Source: JAXGTD01 sp040775095 | GTDB lineage: Bacteria > Pseudomonadota > Gammaproteobacteria > Chromatiales > Chromatiaceae | DNA length: 21,997 nucleotides | Direction: 5' to 3' | NCBI GenBank assembly: GCA_040775095.1 | Contig: JAXGTD010000064.1 | Span: forward strand, 1-21,997 | Shown: piece after piece, positions 13,933 to 21,127 of the stretch | How positions within the stretch are numbered: position 1 is the first letter of the stretch | How the letters are laid out: every line of letters starts with the position of its first letter | Notes under the pieces: generated by a model | The model's input: the letters and a program-made list of their open reading frames with translations, nothing else | What the model was told of the DNA's origin: nothing | Database searches by the model: none | Program-made: the position numbers and the translations under genes

Positions 13933-14106
13933 GTGAGGCCAGCCCATCGGCGATGTCCGCCTGTCCCCGCACTCGACGTACCCTTCCGATGCATGCCCAA
14001 CAAGACCCCGTGCCCGGATGAGGATTCCCGTGTCATCCGCGCCATGCCTGGAGTGGGTCCACACCAAAAGGGCCGGGATTGGTCCGGCCGGACCAACGGG
14101 AGCTGA
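13933..14106 (+). CDS. Possible small ORF (57 codons) with strong ribosome-binding site
   Basis: GTG at 13933 is preceded by GGAGG (13922-13926) with a 6-nt gap, one of the strongest Shine-Dalgarno sequences in this part of the window. The frame stays open for 57 codons and stops at 14104-14106, 4 nt before the ATG of the HMA-like gene. Its end also overlaps that gene's GGGAG site, a coupling-style layout. The predicted peptide has three cysteines (residues 8, 20 and 27, including FRCMPNKTPCPDED) and no signal peptide or TM segment. I recognise no family. It may be a real small protein, a leader ORF that tunes the HMA-like gene, or chance in GC-rich DNA. Confidence 0.35.
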   Translation: MRPAHRRCPPVPALDVPFRCMPNKTPCPDEDSRVIRAMPGVGPHQKGRDWSGRTNGS

Positions 14107-14110
14107 AGCC

Positions 14111-14473
14111 ATGATCGACAACAGGACTTCGAAGACGACCGGCGCGTGGGAGGTTGAGCACAGGTTCCGCGTGCCGGAGCTGACCCGGACAAACGACTGC
14201 GTGACCCTCGAGCGGGCCCTGGCCGCGGTCGACGGGGTGCTGCGGGTGTCTGCCGACGGCCGCAGGGGATGGGTCGCGGTGGACTACCTACGGACCAAGA
14301 CGGACTACCGTGCCCTTGAGCAAGCGATTGTGGCTGCGGGGTTTCCGCTCGCGGCCGGGCGCTGGGCGCAAATCAAGTCCCGCTGGTGCCAGTATCTGGA
14401 CCTCACCGGCCGTGCCAACGCGGTGATACCCAACTCGGCGTGCTGCAACAAGCCTCCGACCAAGGCGCACTGA
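14111..14473 (+). CDS. Degenerate heavy-metal-associated (HMA) domain protein with C-terminal cysteine motif
   Basis: This 120-residue protein resembles the ferredoxin-like HMA fold of copper chaperones such as CopZ, without a signal peptide. Residues 20-78 follow the HMA pattern: the metal loop, then LERALAAVDGVLRVSAD, WVAVDYL and LEQAIVAAGF. The metal loop reads TNDC, so the first Cys of the CxxC pair is replaced by Thr27 and only Cys30 remains. Three more cysteines follow in a non-HMA tail: Cys93 (WCQYLD) and Cys111-Cys112 (CCNKPP). The start ATG at 14111 has GGGAG (14098-14102) 8 nt upstream; a longer in-frame start at 14018 is less likely. It sits downstream of the Met-rich Spy-like/cytochrome genes, which supports a metal-related role, with altered or tail-assisted metal binding as an inference. 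Confidence 0.78.
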   Translation: MIDNRTSKTTGAWEVEHRFRVPELTRTNDCVTLERALAAVDGVLRVSADGRRGWVAVDYLRTKTDYRALEQAIVAAGFPLAAGRWAQIKSRWCQYLDLTGRANAVIPNSACCNKPPTKAH

Positions 14474-14555
14474 GCCGGGGTATACTGCCGGGCGACGAGA
14501 CCGGTCGCGACCCCGGGACGGCATTCGGGCAGCCGGTGAACACAATGGCTTCGAC

Positions 14556-15425
14556 TTGAGCATCCTGATCCCGGCCACCGCGGCCATACTGGCGCTGGGA
14601 ATGTTCGTGCCCTGGGCGGTCCGGCGTGCCTATCGTGCCCCGAGGGTAGGCGAGCGCGGGACCCCGACAGAGGTTGGCTTGCCGTACCGGTCGGTGCGGA
14701 TCCCCACGGCCAACGGCAAGACCCTGTTTGGCTGGTTCGTGCCGGCCCCAGCGGGCGTGCGCGGGGCGGCGGGGGTGGCGGTCATGCATGGCTGGGGTGG
14801 TAACGCCGAGGACATGCTGCCGTTCGCCGTGCTCCTGCATCGTGCCGACTGTGCCGTGCTGCTGCTCGATGCCCGCAATCACGGCAGCAGTGACGGCGAT
14901 GGATTTTCGTCGCTGCCGCGTTTTGCGGAGGACTTGGAGCATGGCCTCGACTGGCTGGGCGCTCAACCGGGGGTGGACCCGAAACGCCTGGCGCTGCTCG
15001 GTCACTCCGTGGGGGCCGCGGCAGCGCTGCTGGTCGCCTCCCGGCGCCAGGAACCCGCCGCGGTGGTGAGCATCTCCGCATTTGCCCACCCCGTGGACCT
15101 GATGCGCCGCCAGATGAGCCTGCACCACGTCCCCTACTGGCCCGTTGGCTGGGTCGTGTTGCGCTACATCGAGCACAGCATCGGGGCGCGCTTCGATGCC
15201 ATTGCGCCCTGTCATTCGATCCGCGCGGTGGCCTGTCCCGTGCTCCTGGTACACGGCGAGGCCGACGAGCTTGTCCCGCCGTCGGACGTCCGGCGTATCC
15301 ACGCCAACCGTCGCGACGAGCGAACCGAGCTGTTGCTGCTCCCGGACACCGGGCACAGCTCGGCACGGGCCGTCGTCGAGCACGGCGCCGCGATCGCCGC
15401 ATTCTTGCGCCGGCACTTGCGGTGA
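14556..15425 (+). CDS. Membrane-anchored alpha/beta hydrolase (serine hydrolase)
   Basis: The 289-residue protein has an N-terminal TM anchor (ILIPATAAILALGMFVPWAV) and an alpha/beta-hydrolase domain. The oxyanion segment is HGWGG (78-82), the nucleophile elbow GHSVGA puts Ser151 at the centre, and the rest of the triad is probably Asp237 (HGEADELVPP) and His267 (PDTGHSS). Relatives include BEM46/YqkD-like and peptidase S9-like esterases; the substrate is unknown. The start appears to be TTG at 14556, since no ATG or GTG is in frame upstream. The next in-frame Met (residue 16) would remove most of the anchor. A five-codon ATG frame (14545-14559) ends on TGA overlapping this TTG. The gap to the HMA-like gene is about 80 nt, so co-transcription is possible but there is no clear functional link. 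Confidence 0.88.
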   Translation: MSILIPATAAILALGMFVPWAVRRAYRAPRVGERGTPTEVGLPYRSVRIPTANGKTLFGWFVPAPAGVRGAAGVAVMHGWGGNAEDMLPFAVLLHRADCAVLLLDARNHGSSDGDGFSSLPRFAEDLEHGLDWLGAQPGVDPKRLALLGHSVGAAAALLVASRRQEPAAVVSISAFAHPVDLMRRQMSLHHVPYWPVGWVVLRYIEHSIGARFDAIAPCHSIRAVACPVLLVHGEADELVPPSDVRRIHANRRDERTELLLLPDTGHSSARAVVEHGAAIAAFLRRHLR

Positions 15426-15598
15426 GGTCGGACCGGATGCGCGCCAACACGCCCGTTGTCGGTCGCTTTCGGAGCCTGTCGAGCCGTCCGCGTGCGCAGG
15501 GCGTGTGATCGGGACGCTTGACCGGTCCTCGCCGGGCTGGGACCATCCCGTTACTCATTCGTGCCGCGGAGGCGGCGCCGGCCGTTGGGCAGGGTGCG
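15426..15598. other. Spacer between hydrolase and sensor kinase genes
   Basis: No convincing gene or clear promoter. A possible longer form of the kinase gene would begin at TTG 15518, but its extra 27 residues look non-functional. The kinase/regulator/cytochrome operon promoter presumably lies here or in the end of the hydrolase gene. Confidence 0.3.
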
Positions 15599-17530
15599 GT
15601 GCTGCGACGACATCGACGACCGACAGGACATCTCGCGGCCGCTGTGGTCTTCGCCACCATGCTTGCTCTGTCCGCCGCGCCCCCGTTGGCGTGCGGGCAG
15701 GGCGGGGATCCCATGGACGGACCACGGCGGGTCGTGATCCTGAATGCGACCGATCCCTATCTGCCAGCGTTCCTCGCGCTGGACGGTGCACTGCGCGAGG
15801 CCATCCGTGCGGGGAGCCAGGTGCCCGCGGAGATCTATGCCGAGACCCTCGACATGTACCGCTTTCCGCGGCAACTGCTCGACCAGGATGTGGTCGCCCT
15901 GCTGCGCAAGAAGTATCGCGACCTGAGGGTGGACGTCGTCGTCGCGGATGCGGCCATCGCTCTGGATTTCGCCCGGCACCACCGGGCCGATATCTGGCCT
16001 GGCGCGGTGATCGTTTTCAATAGTGTTCCGTCCGAGCTGCTGCGCGGCGCCCGACTCGATGCGCGCACCATCGGGGTTCCGGTCCAGCTCGATTTCGGAC
16101 CGACGCTCGATCTTGCTCTCAAGCTGCGGCCGGCCACCCGGGAGATCGTCGTTGTTGCCGGTACGGCCGACCCGGACAAGAGGCAACTGTCGCTGGCGCG
16201 CGCATCGGTCGAGCGCTATGCGGCCGGGCTCGATGTTGAATACCTCGTTGGCTTGACGCTCGCCGACACGCTCGCGGCGGTGCGCGCGCTCCCGGCCGAT
16301 GCGCTGGTGCTGTTTCTAACGGTGTTTCGCGATGGCAGCGGTGCGCCGCAGGTGCCCAGAGAGGTGCTCAGGCGGGTCGCCGCGGTATCCCGGGCCCCGA
16401 TCTTCGGCGTCTTTGAGACCTACCTCGGCGACGGGATCGTGGCCGGCTCGATTGCGAGCTTCGGCGCCCAGGGGCGGCGCGCGGGCGAGCTCGTGGCCCG
16501 CGTGCTCAACGGTGAGGATCCCGCCGCGATCGGTGTTCAGCAACCGATCGAACCCGAATGTGTCGCTGATTGGCAGCAACTCGGCCACTGGGGTATCGAC
16601 GAGGATCTGCTGCCCGCGGGCTGCGAGCTTCGATTCAAGCAGGTCACGGCCTGGGATCACTATCGGTGGCCGATCCTTATTGCACTGGCCGTGTTTCTGT
16701 TCGAGGCCGCATTGATCGCCGCACTCCTGTTGAACCGTCGACGGTTGCGGCGGGCCCAGGCGACACTGAGCGCGGAGTATGCCCGTCGCGCACAGGCGGA
16801 AGGGCTCGCGGCGCGGCTGCGCGGAAGGTTGGCGCGATTCGCCAGAGAGCGCAGTCTCGGTACCATGGCCACGTCGATCTCCCATGAGATCAATCAGCCA
16901 CTGATCGCGATCCAGAACTACGCCCAGGCGGCCAGGCGGCGCCTCCAGAACGATGTCGACGACAAACCCAAGCTCGTCGAGCTCTTCGAGAAGATCGAGT
17001 GCCAGGCGGAGCGGGCAGGGGCCATCACCCAACGCGTTCGTTCGCTCGTCGGCGCGAGCGATGTGCAGTTGCAGGCCCTGTCCCTCTGCCCCCTGTTCGA
17101 GGCCGTCGTCCGGATGATGGAGACGGAGACCAGCAGCCGTGGATGCCATATTGTATGCGAGTCCGTGGATGAGCTTCCGGCGGTCCTCGCCGACGCCCTG
17201 CCGGTCCAGCTCATCCTGGTCAATCTCGTGCAGAACGCGATTCAGAGCGTATGCGCGACAGAAGGGTACGACAAACGGGTGTTGGTCGATGCGCGCCGGG
17301 TCGATGAGCGGGAGGTACAGGTGAGTGTGAAGGACCAAGGGCCCGGCGTCCCGCCGGAGCGGGTCGCAGACATCTTCGAGCCGCTCTACTCTGGCACCAG
17401 GGGCGGTATGGGGATGGGACTCGCCATCGCGCAGACGATCGTCGAGGCACACGGCGGACGGCTCTGGTACGAGCCGAACCCCGTCGGAGGCGCCATCTTT
17501 CGCTTCACCTTGCGCACGGCCGGATCGTGA
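15599..17530 (+). CDS. Sensor histidine kinase with periplasmic ABC substrate-binding-like domain
   Basis: The product is an inner-membrane kinase whose sensor resembles the periplasmic substrate-binding proteins of ABC transporters (ABC_sub_bind type). It probably binds a small ligand and signals to the FixJ-like regulator encoded next. From GTG at 15599 (643 residues), a signal peptide or first TM (HLAAAVVFATMLALSAAPPLA) precedes a two-lobed domain (about 45-335) with VVILNATDPYLPAF, VVADAAIALDF, IVFNSVP and GVFETYLGDGIVAG. One TM follows (about 358-379), then a short coiled linker, the DHp helix TSISHEINQPL with His429, and an ATPase domain with N-box NLVQNAIQSV, DQGPGVP and GGMGMGLAIA. 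GTG at 15599 gives a clean signal peptide with an AGGG nearby; TTG at 15518 is the alternative. Its stop overlaps the regulator start as GTGA. Confidence 0.9.
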   Translation: MLRRHRRPTGHLAAAVVFATMLALSAAPPLACGQGGDPMDGPRRVVILNATDPYLPAFLALDGALREAIRAGSQVPAEIYAETLDMYRFPRQLLDQDVVALLRKKYRDLRVDVVVADAAIALDFARHHRADIWPGAVIVFNSVPSELLRGARLDARTIGVPVQLDFGPTLDLALKLRPATREIVVVAGTADPDKRQLSLARASVERYAAGLDVEYLVGLTLADTLAAVRALPADALVLFLTVFRDGSGAPQVPREVLRRVAAVSRAPIFGVFETYLGDGIVAGSIASFGAQGRRAGELVARVLNGEDPAAIGVQQPIEPECVADWQQLGHWGIDEDLLPAGCELRFKQVTAWDHYRWPILIALAVFLFEAALIAALLLNRRRLRRAQATLSAEYARRAQAEGLAARLRGRLARFARERSLGTMATSISHEINQPLIAIQNYAQAARRRLQNDVDDKPKLVELFEKIECQAERAGAITQRVRSLVGASDVQLQALSLCPLFEAVVRMMETETSSRGCHIVCESVDELPAVLADALPVQLILVNLVQNAIQSVCATEGYDKRVLVDARRVDEREVQVSVKDQGPGVPPERVADIFEPLYSGTRGGMGMGLAIAQTIVEAHGGRLWYEPNPVGGAIFRFTLRTAGS

Positions 17531-18147
17531 GCGAGAGAGAAGGGCAAACGGTCTTTGTCGTCGACGACGATGCCGCGGTGCGCGACTCGATCGCGGAGCT
17601 GGTCGAGTCCGTCGGTCTGCGCGCCGAGGGGTATGGCTCCGCGTTGGCGTTTCTGGACGCCTTCGGCTCAGAACGCCCGGGTTGTCTGGTGCTCGACGTG
17701 CGGATGGCCGAGATGAGCGGGCTGGAGCTGCAGCAAAGGCTCAACGAGTCGGGTGCCGGGCTTCCGGTCATCATGCTGACCGGACACGGTGACGTCCCGA
17801 TGGCGGTCGAGGCGATGAAGGCCGGTGCCGTCGACTTCCTGCAGAAGCCCTGCCGGGACCAGGCCCTGTTGGATAGCATCAACGCCGCGTTGGCGCTGGA
17901 GGCGTCCGTCCGGCGCTCGAGCACCGACGCGAAGACCTTCGAGCAGTCCGTGACCACGCTCACGCAACGGGAAAGAGAGGTGCTCGAGCACCTGCTCGCG
18001 GGCAAGACCAGCAAAGAGACCGCCAAGGACTTGGAGATCAGTCCGCGTACCGCGGAGGCGCACCGGCGCAATCTGCTGCACAAGCTCGGGGTCGGCTCGG
18101 CGAAGGAGCTGTTGCGACTGTCGGCACCCTCGGGCGAGGTACTATAG
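17527..18147 (+). CDS. FixJ/LuxR-family response regulator
   Basis: The 206-residue protein is a FixJ/NodW-type transcription factor. Its receiver has the acidic pocket in FVVDDDAAVRD, phospho-acceptor Asp57 (LVLDVRMAEMSG), Thr85 (MLTGHGDVPMAVEAMKAG) and Lys107 (FLQKPCR). The C-terminal LuxR-type helix-turn-helix runs about 143-198 (LTQREREVLEHLLAGKTSKETA, then SPRTAEAHRRNLLHKLGV). GTG at 17527 overlaps the kinase stop by 4 nt, so the two proteins are made together as a cognate pair. The closest target is the octahaem cytochrome gene that starts 70 nt downstream on the same strand; control of that gene by this regulator is inference from position. The short gap has a GC dyad (GGCCCTCGCGGGCC, imperfect) that could mark an internal terminator or operator. 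Confidence 0.94.
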   Translation: MSEREGQTVFVVDDDAAVRDSIAELVESVGLRAEGYGSALAFLDAFGSERPGCLVLDVRMAEMSGLELQQRLNESGAGLPVIMLTGHGDVPMAVEAMKAGAVDFLQKPCRDQALLDSINAALALEASVRRSSTDAKTFEQSVTTLTQREREVLEHLLAGKTSKETAKDLEISPRTAEAHRRNLLHKLGVGSAKELLRLSAPSGEVL

Positions 18148-18217
18148 GCCGGACACGACACCGACGGCCCTCGCGGGCCGACATCCACGCGGCGACTTCC
18201 CGCTCCTCTCACCGACT

Positions 18218-20497
18218 ATGCGAATCCGTCAATTTCTACTCGGCGCCGCACTCCTTTGGCCGGCACTGGCCAGCGCGGACGCGGCGGGGCCCCGGTACGT
18301 GGGGGGCGCACAATGTGCGTCCTGCCATGCCGAGGAGCATGCCCGCTGGAAGGGATCACACCACGATCTGGCCATGCAGGAGGCGACCGAGACGTCCGTG
18401 CTCGGTGACTTCAACGACGCGAAGCTCGAGCAGTTCGGCGTGGTCTCGCGCTTCTACCGCAAGGACGGGAGGTTCATGGTGCACACGGACGGTCCCGACG
18501 GCAGGCTCCAGGACTATCCGATCCAGTACACATTCGGCGTCTACCCGCTGCAGCAATACCTGATCGCCTTTCCGGGCGGACGCCTGCAGGCGCTCGACAT
18601 CGGCTGGGACAGCCGCCCCGCGGAGCAGGGCGGCCAGCGCTGGATCCACCTGCATCCCGATGACCCCGTGCGTCACGATGACGTGCTGCATTGGACAGGA
18701 CCAAACCTGAACTGGAACTACATGTGCGCGGACTGCCACTCCACCAACCTCCGCAAGGGCTACGACGCCGCCAGCGATACCTATCACACCACCTGGTCGG
18801 AGATCGACGTCTCCTGCGAGGCCTGCCACGGACCAGGCTCGAGGCACCTGCAGTGGGCCGAGGCGAAAGACAAGGGTGAGCCCACGGACATCCCTGACAT
18901 GGGATTGACGGTGCGCCTGGACGAGCGCGCGGGAGTGGATTGGTCGATCGACCCCGCCACGGGGAAGGCCACGCGCTCCACGCCCAGAACCACCACAACG
19001 GAGATCCAGACCTGCGCCCGCTGCCACAGCCGGCGCAGCCAGCTGACCGACGAGGCGATCGCCGGGCAACCCTTCCTCGACGGCTTCCATCCCGCACTGC
19101 TCACCGAGGGGCTGTACCACCCGGACGGGCAGATCCAGGACGAGGTCTATGTGTGGGGCTCGTTCCTGCAGAGCAGGATGTACCAGGCGGGCGTCACCTG
19201 CTCCGACTGCCACGACCCGCACGCCGCCAACGTCCGCATACCGGGCGACACCGTCTGTTACCAGTGCCACCCCTCGGAGCGCTACGCGACGGGTAAGCAC
19301 CACTTCCATGCCGAGGGATCCGCGGGCGCGAGCTGCGTGGAGTGCCACATGCCACCGACGAATTACATGGTGGTGGACGCACGCCACGACCACGGCTTCC
19401 GTGTCCCCCGCCCGGACCAGTCGGTCACCCTGGGCACCCCGAACGCCTGCAACAAGTGCCACGCGGACAAGACCCCGTTGTGGGCAGCGCAGCAGGTTGA
19501 GACCTGGTACGGAAGGCCGGCGGAGGGATACCACCAGTACGCATCCGCCTTCCACGCGGCGCGCCGTCAGCTACCAGGGGCTGGCCAGCTGCTGCAGGCG
19601 ATCGCCGCCGATGCTGGACAGCCGGCCATCGCCCGGGCGACCGCGCTGCAGGAGCTGGGAACCAATCCGAGCGCGGGGATGCTGGACCTCATCCAGCAGG
19701 GCCTCAATGCCGAGGATCCCCTCGAACGGCTCGGGGCAATCGCGGGCCTGGAGCCGCTCGGACCCGCCCAGCGAATACGCGCCGTCTCGCTGCTGTGGGA
19801 CGACCTGAAGGCGGTGCGCATCGCGGCCGCGCGGCTGCTGGCGCCCCTGCCTGCCGAACAGTTGCCCGAGCAGGTACAGGACCAGCTCGCGCGGGGCATC
19901 CAGGAGTACATCGCGGTGCAGGAGTTCAGTGCCGAACGGCCAGAGGCGCGGGTCAACCTCGGGACCCTGTACGCGGACCTGGGTCGCCACGGGGAGGCCG
20001 AGGTGGCGTATCGTAAGGCGATCGAGCTGCAACCCCGGTTCATCCCGACCTACGTGAACATGGCGCACCTGCTCGGCGGCATGCAGCGTGAGACCGAGGC
20101 GGAAGGCTTCCTGCGCCGGGGCCTGGAGGTTAACCCCGACGCGGCCGATCTGTACCATGCGTTGGGTCTGTCCCTGGTTCGCCAGAAGAGGCTCGAGGAT
20201 GCGGTCGGTGCCCTCGCCAGGGCCGCGGAGCTGGCCCCGGAGGATCCCCGCTATGGCTACGTCTATGCCGTGGCGCTGCAGACCAGCGGCAAGCTCGACG
20301 AGGCGCTCCATGTGCTGGAGGGGGTCTACCGGCAGCATCCTGGTGACCTCGACACGCTGAGCGCGTTGGTCACCTACAGCCGCGAGGCCGGGCACCGCGA
20401 GGAGGCGCTCGCATACGCGCGCCAGCTGCGCCAACTCGTGCCCGATGATCCTGCCGTTGATCAACTGGTGCAGGATCTGGGCGCCACCGGCGACTGA
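18218..20497 (+). CDS. Octahaem c-type cytochrome fused to HEAT-like and TPR repeats
   Basis: This 759-residue exported protein carries eight CXXCH haem sites with His at residues 37, 174, 204, 270, 332, 351, 377 and 415. A signal peptide ends at ASA-DA (about 20/21). The haem part resembles cytochrome c554/paired-CXXCH proteins. A non-haem insert at about 60-165 includes YPLQQYLIAFPGGRLQALD and a later W-rich segment, as in multihaem-TPR proteins of other bacteria that I recall but cannot name by function. Residues 455-555 look like HEAT repeats, and about 574-755 form five TPRs (for example ARVNLGTLYADLGRHGEAEVAYRKAI), a protein-binding platform. No CXXCK catalytic haem of the nitrite or tetrathionate reductase type is present, so electron transfer rather than those reactions is favoured. 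It is the probable output gene of the preceding two-component pair. Confidence 0.92.
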   Translation: MRIRQFLLGAALLWPALASADAAGPRYVGGAQCASCHAEEHARWKGSHHDLAMQEATETSVLGDFNDAKLEQFGVVSRFYRKDGRFMVHTDGPDGRLQDYPIQYTFGVYPLQQYLIAFPGGRLQALDIGWDSRPAEQGGQRWIHLHPDDPVRHDDVLHWTGPNLNWNYMCADCHSTNLRKGYDAASDTYHTTWSEIDVSCEACHGPGSRHLQWAEAKDKGEPTDIPDMGLTVRLDERAGVDWSIDPATGKATRSTPRTTTTEIQTCARCHSRRSQLTDEAIAGQPFLDGFHPALLTEGLYHPDGQIQDEVYVWGSFLQSRMYQAGVTCSDCHDPHAANVRIPGDTVCYQCHPSERYATGKHHFHAEGSAGASCVECHMPPTNYMVVDARHDHGFRVPRPDQSVTLGTPNACNKCHADKTPLWAAQQVETWYGRPAEGYHQYASAFHAARRQLPGAGQLLQAIAADAGQPAIARATALQELGTNPSAGMLDLIQQGLNAEDPLERLGAIAGLEPLGPAQRIRAVSLLWDDLKAVRIAAARLLAPLPAEQLPEQVQDQLARGIQEYIAVQEFSAERPEARVNLGTLYADLGRHGEAEVAYRKAIELQPRFIPTYVNMAHLLGGMQRETEAEGFLRRGLEVNPDAADLYHALGLSLVRQKRLEDAVGALARAAELAPEDPRYGYVYAVALQTSGKLDEALHVLEGVYRQHPGDLDTLSALVTYSREAGHREEALAYARQLRQLVPDDPAVDQLVQDLGATGD

Positions 20498-21127
20498 AGC
20501 GCCGCATCGGATCACGGACCGGCGTCCGCCGGAGTGCCTGGAGAGGACCTTAGAGGGGATGCGGCCCGGCCGCCTTGCAGCCCCATGATCCGCGCGTGCT
20601 TCGCCGCGCGAGACGCGGACAGTCGAGCCTTTTCCACCGCTTACTGCGAATCGGGAATGCCGGACTATCCCGAGCCCCGACGGGAAACGCCAGAGCGCAG
20701 CGTTTGCCGAAGCAGCGAGGCAGAATGCTCATCAAAACAGGGGCTCGCCACAGACTACGTACGTAGCCTAGGTACTCGCCCGAATAGGAAAGTCTCTCTC
20801 AGTTGGCTAGCGTCCTCCCGCGGATACGGCGAAGGCCCCAGGATTGGAAACAACGGGGCCGGGATCTGCTTCGCGGGCGGGGCCGAGCACGTTGACGGGG
20901 TGGGTGTCCTCCGCTTACCCACAAAGGGGGCTGTACGGACGGCCGCTGTTGGGTGGACCCCCTGCGTTTCGGCAGCACCAGAGCACGAGCCGGACTCGGG
21001 TGGGCGGTAACGAAAGTCGAGTCGGTTGCCGAAAGAATGCCGTCGACGAGGGTCGCTTCAAGCGGGTGGCCCGGATGGCGACGCCCTGTTCACTTCGATT
21101 TGGTCAGCAGCTTCAGGAGATTTCGGC
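20498..21127. other. Gene-poor region upstream of HAD phosphatase with palindromes
   Basis: In 630 nt I see no convincing gene; the longest frames are Arg/Ser/Pro-rich and match nothing I know. The stretch around 20690-20820 is noticeably less GC-rich than its surroundings. It holds a perfect 12-bp palindrome CTACGTACGTAG (20755-20766) followed directly by CCTAGG (20767-20772). A GGCCCC (20834-20839) / GGGGCC (20855-20860) hairpin lies further on. The last part carries the ribosome-binding site of the HAD gene (AGGAG 21115-21119). It may hold the promoter for that gene, the terminator of the cytochrome gene and possibly a relic of inserted DNA. Confidence 0.45.
20755..20772. promoter_or_regulatory. 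12-bp palindrome CTACGTACGTAG next to CCTAGG, candidate operator or recombination relic
   Basis: A perfect palindrome at 20755-20766 is immediately followed by the palindromic hexamer CCTAGG. The local base composition is AT-richer than the genome around it. It lies about 360 nt upstream of the HAD gene. Whether it is a binding site, a junction left by past insertion, or chance cannot be told from one copy. Confidence 0.3.

Noticed and set aside
13828..14121. 97-codon minus-strand frame between the cytochrome and HMA-like genes
   Set aside because: No family likeness and it opposes an operon-like plus-strand series with good ribosome-binding sites.
16316..17452. 378-codon frame antisense to the sensor kinase
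   Set aside because: No recognisable domain, while the sense strand has a complete DHp and ATPase domain.
18356..19555. 400-codon frame antisense to the octahaem cytochrome
   Set aside because: Mirror of the real reading frame in GC-rich DNA; the sense strand has eight CXXCH motifs and TPRs.
20534..21010. 158-codon plus-strand frame before the HAD gene
   Set aside because: Ser/Arg/Pro-rich composition with no family and no good start context.
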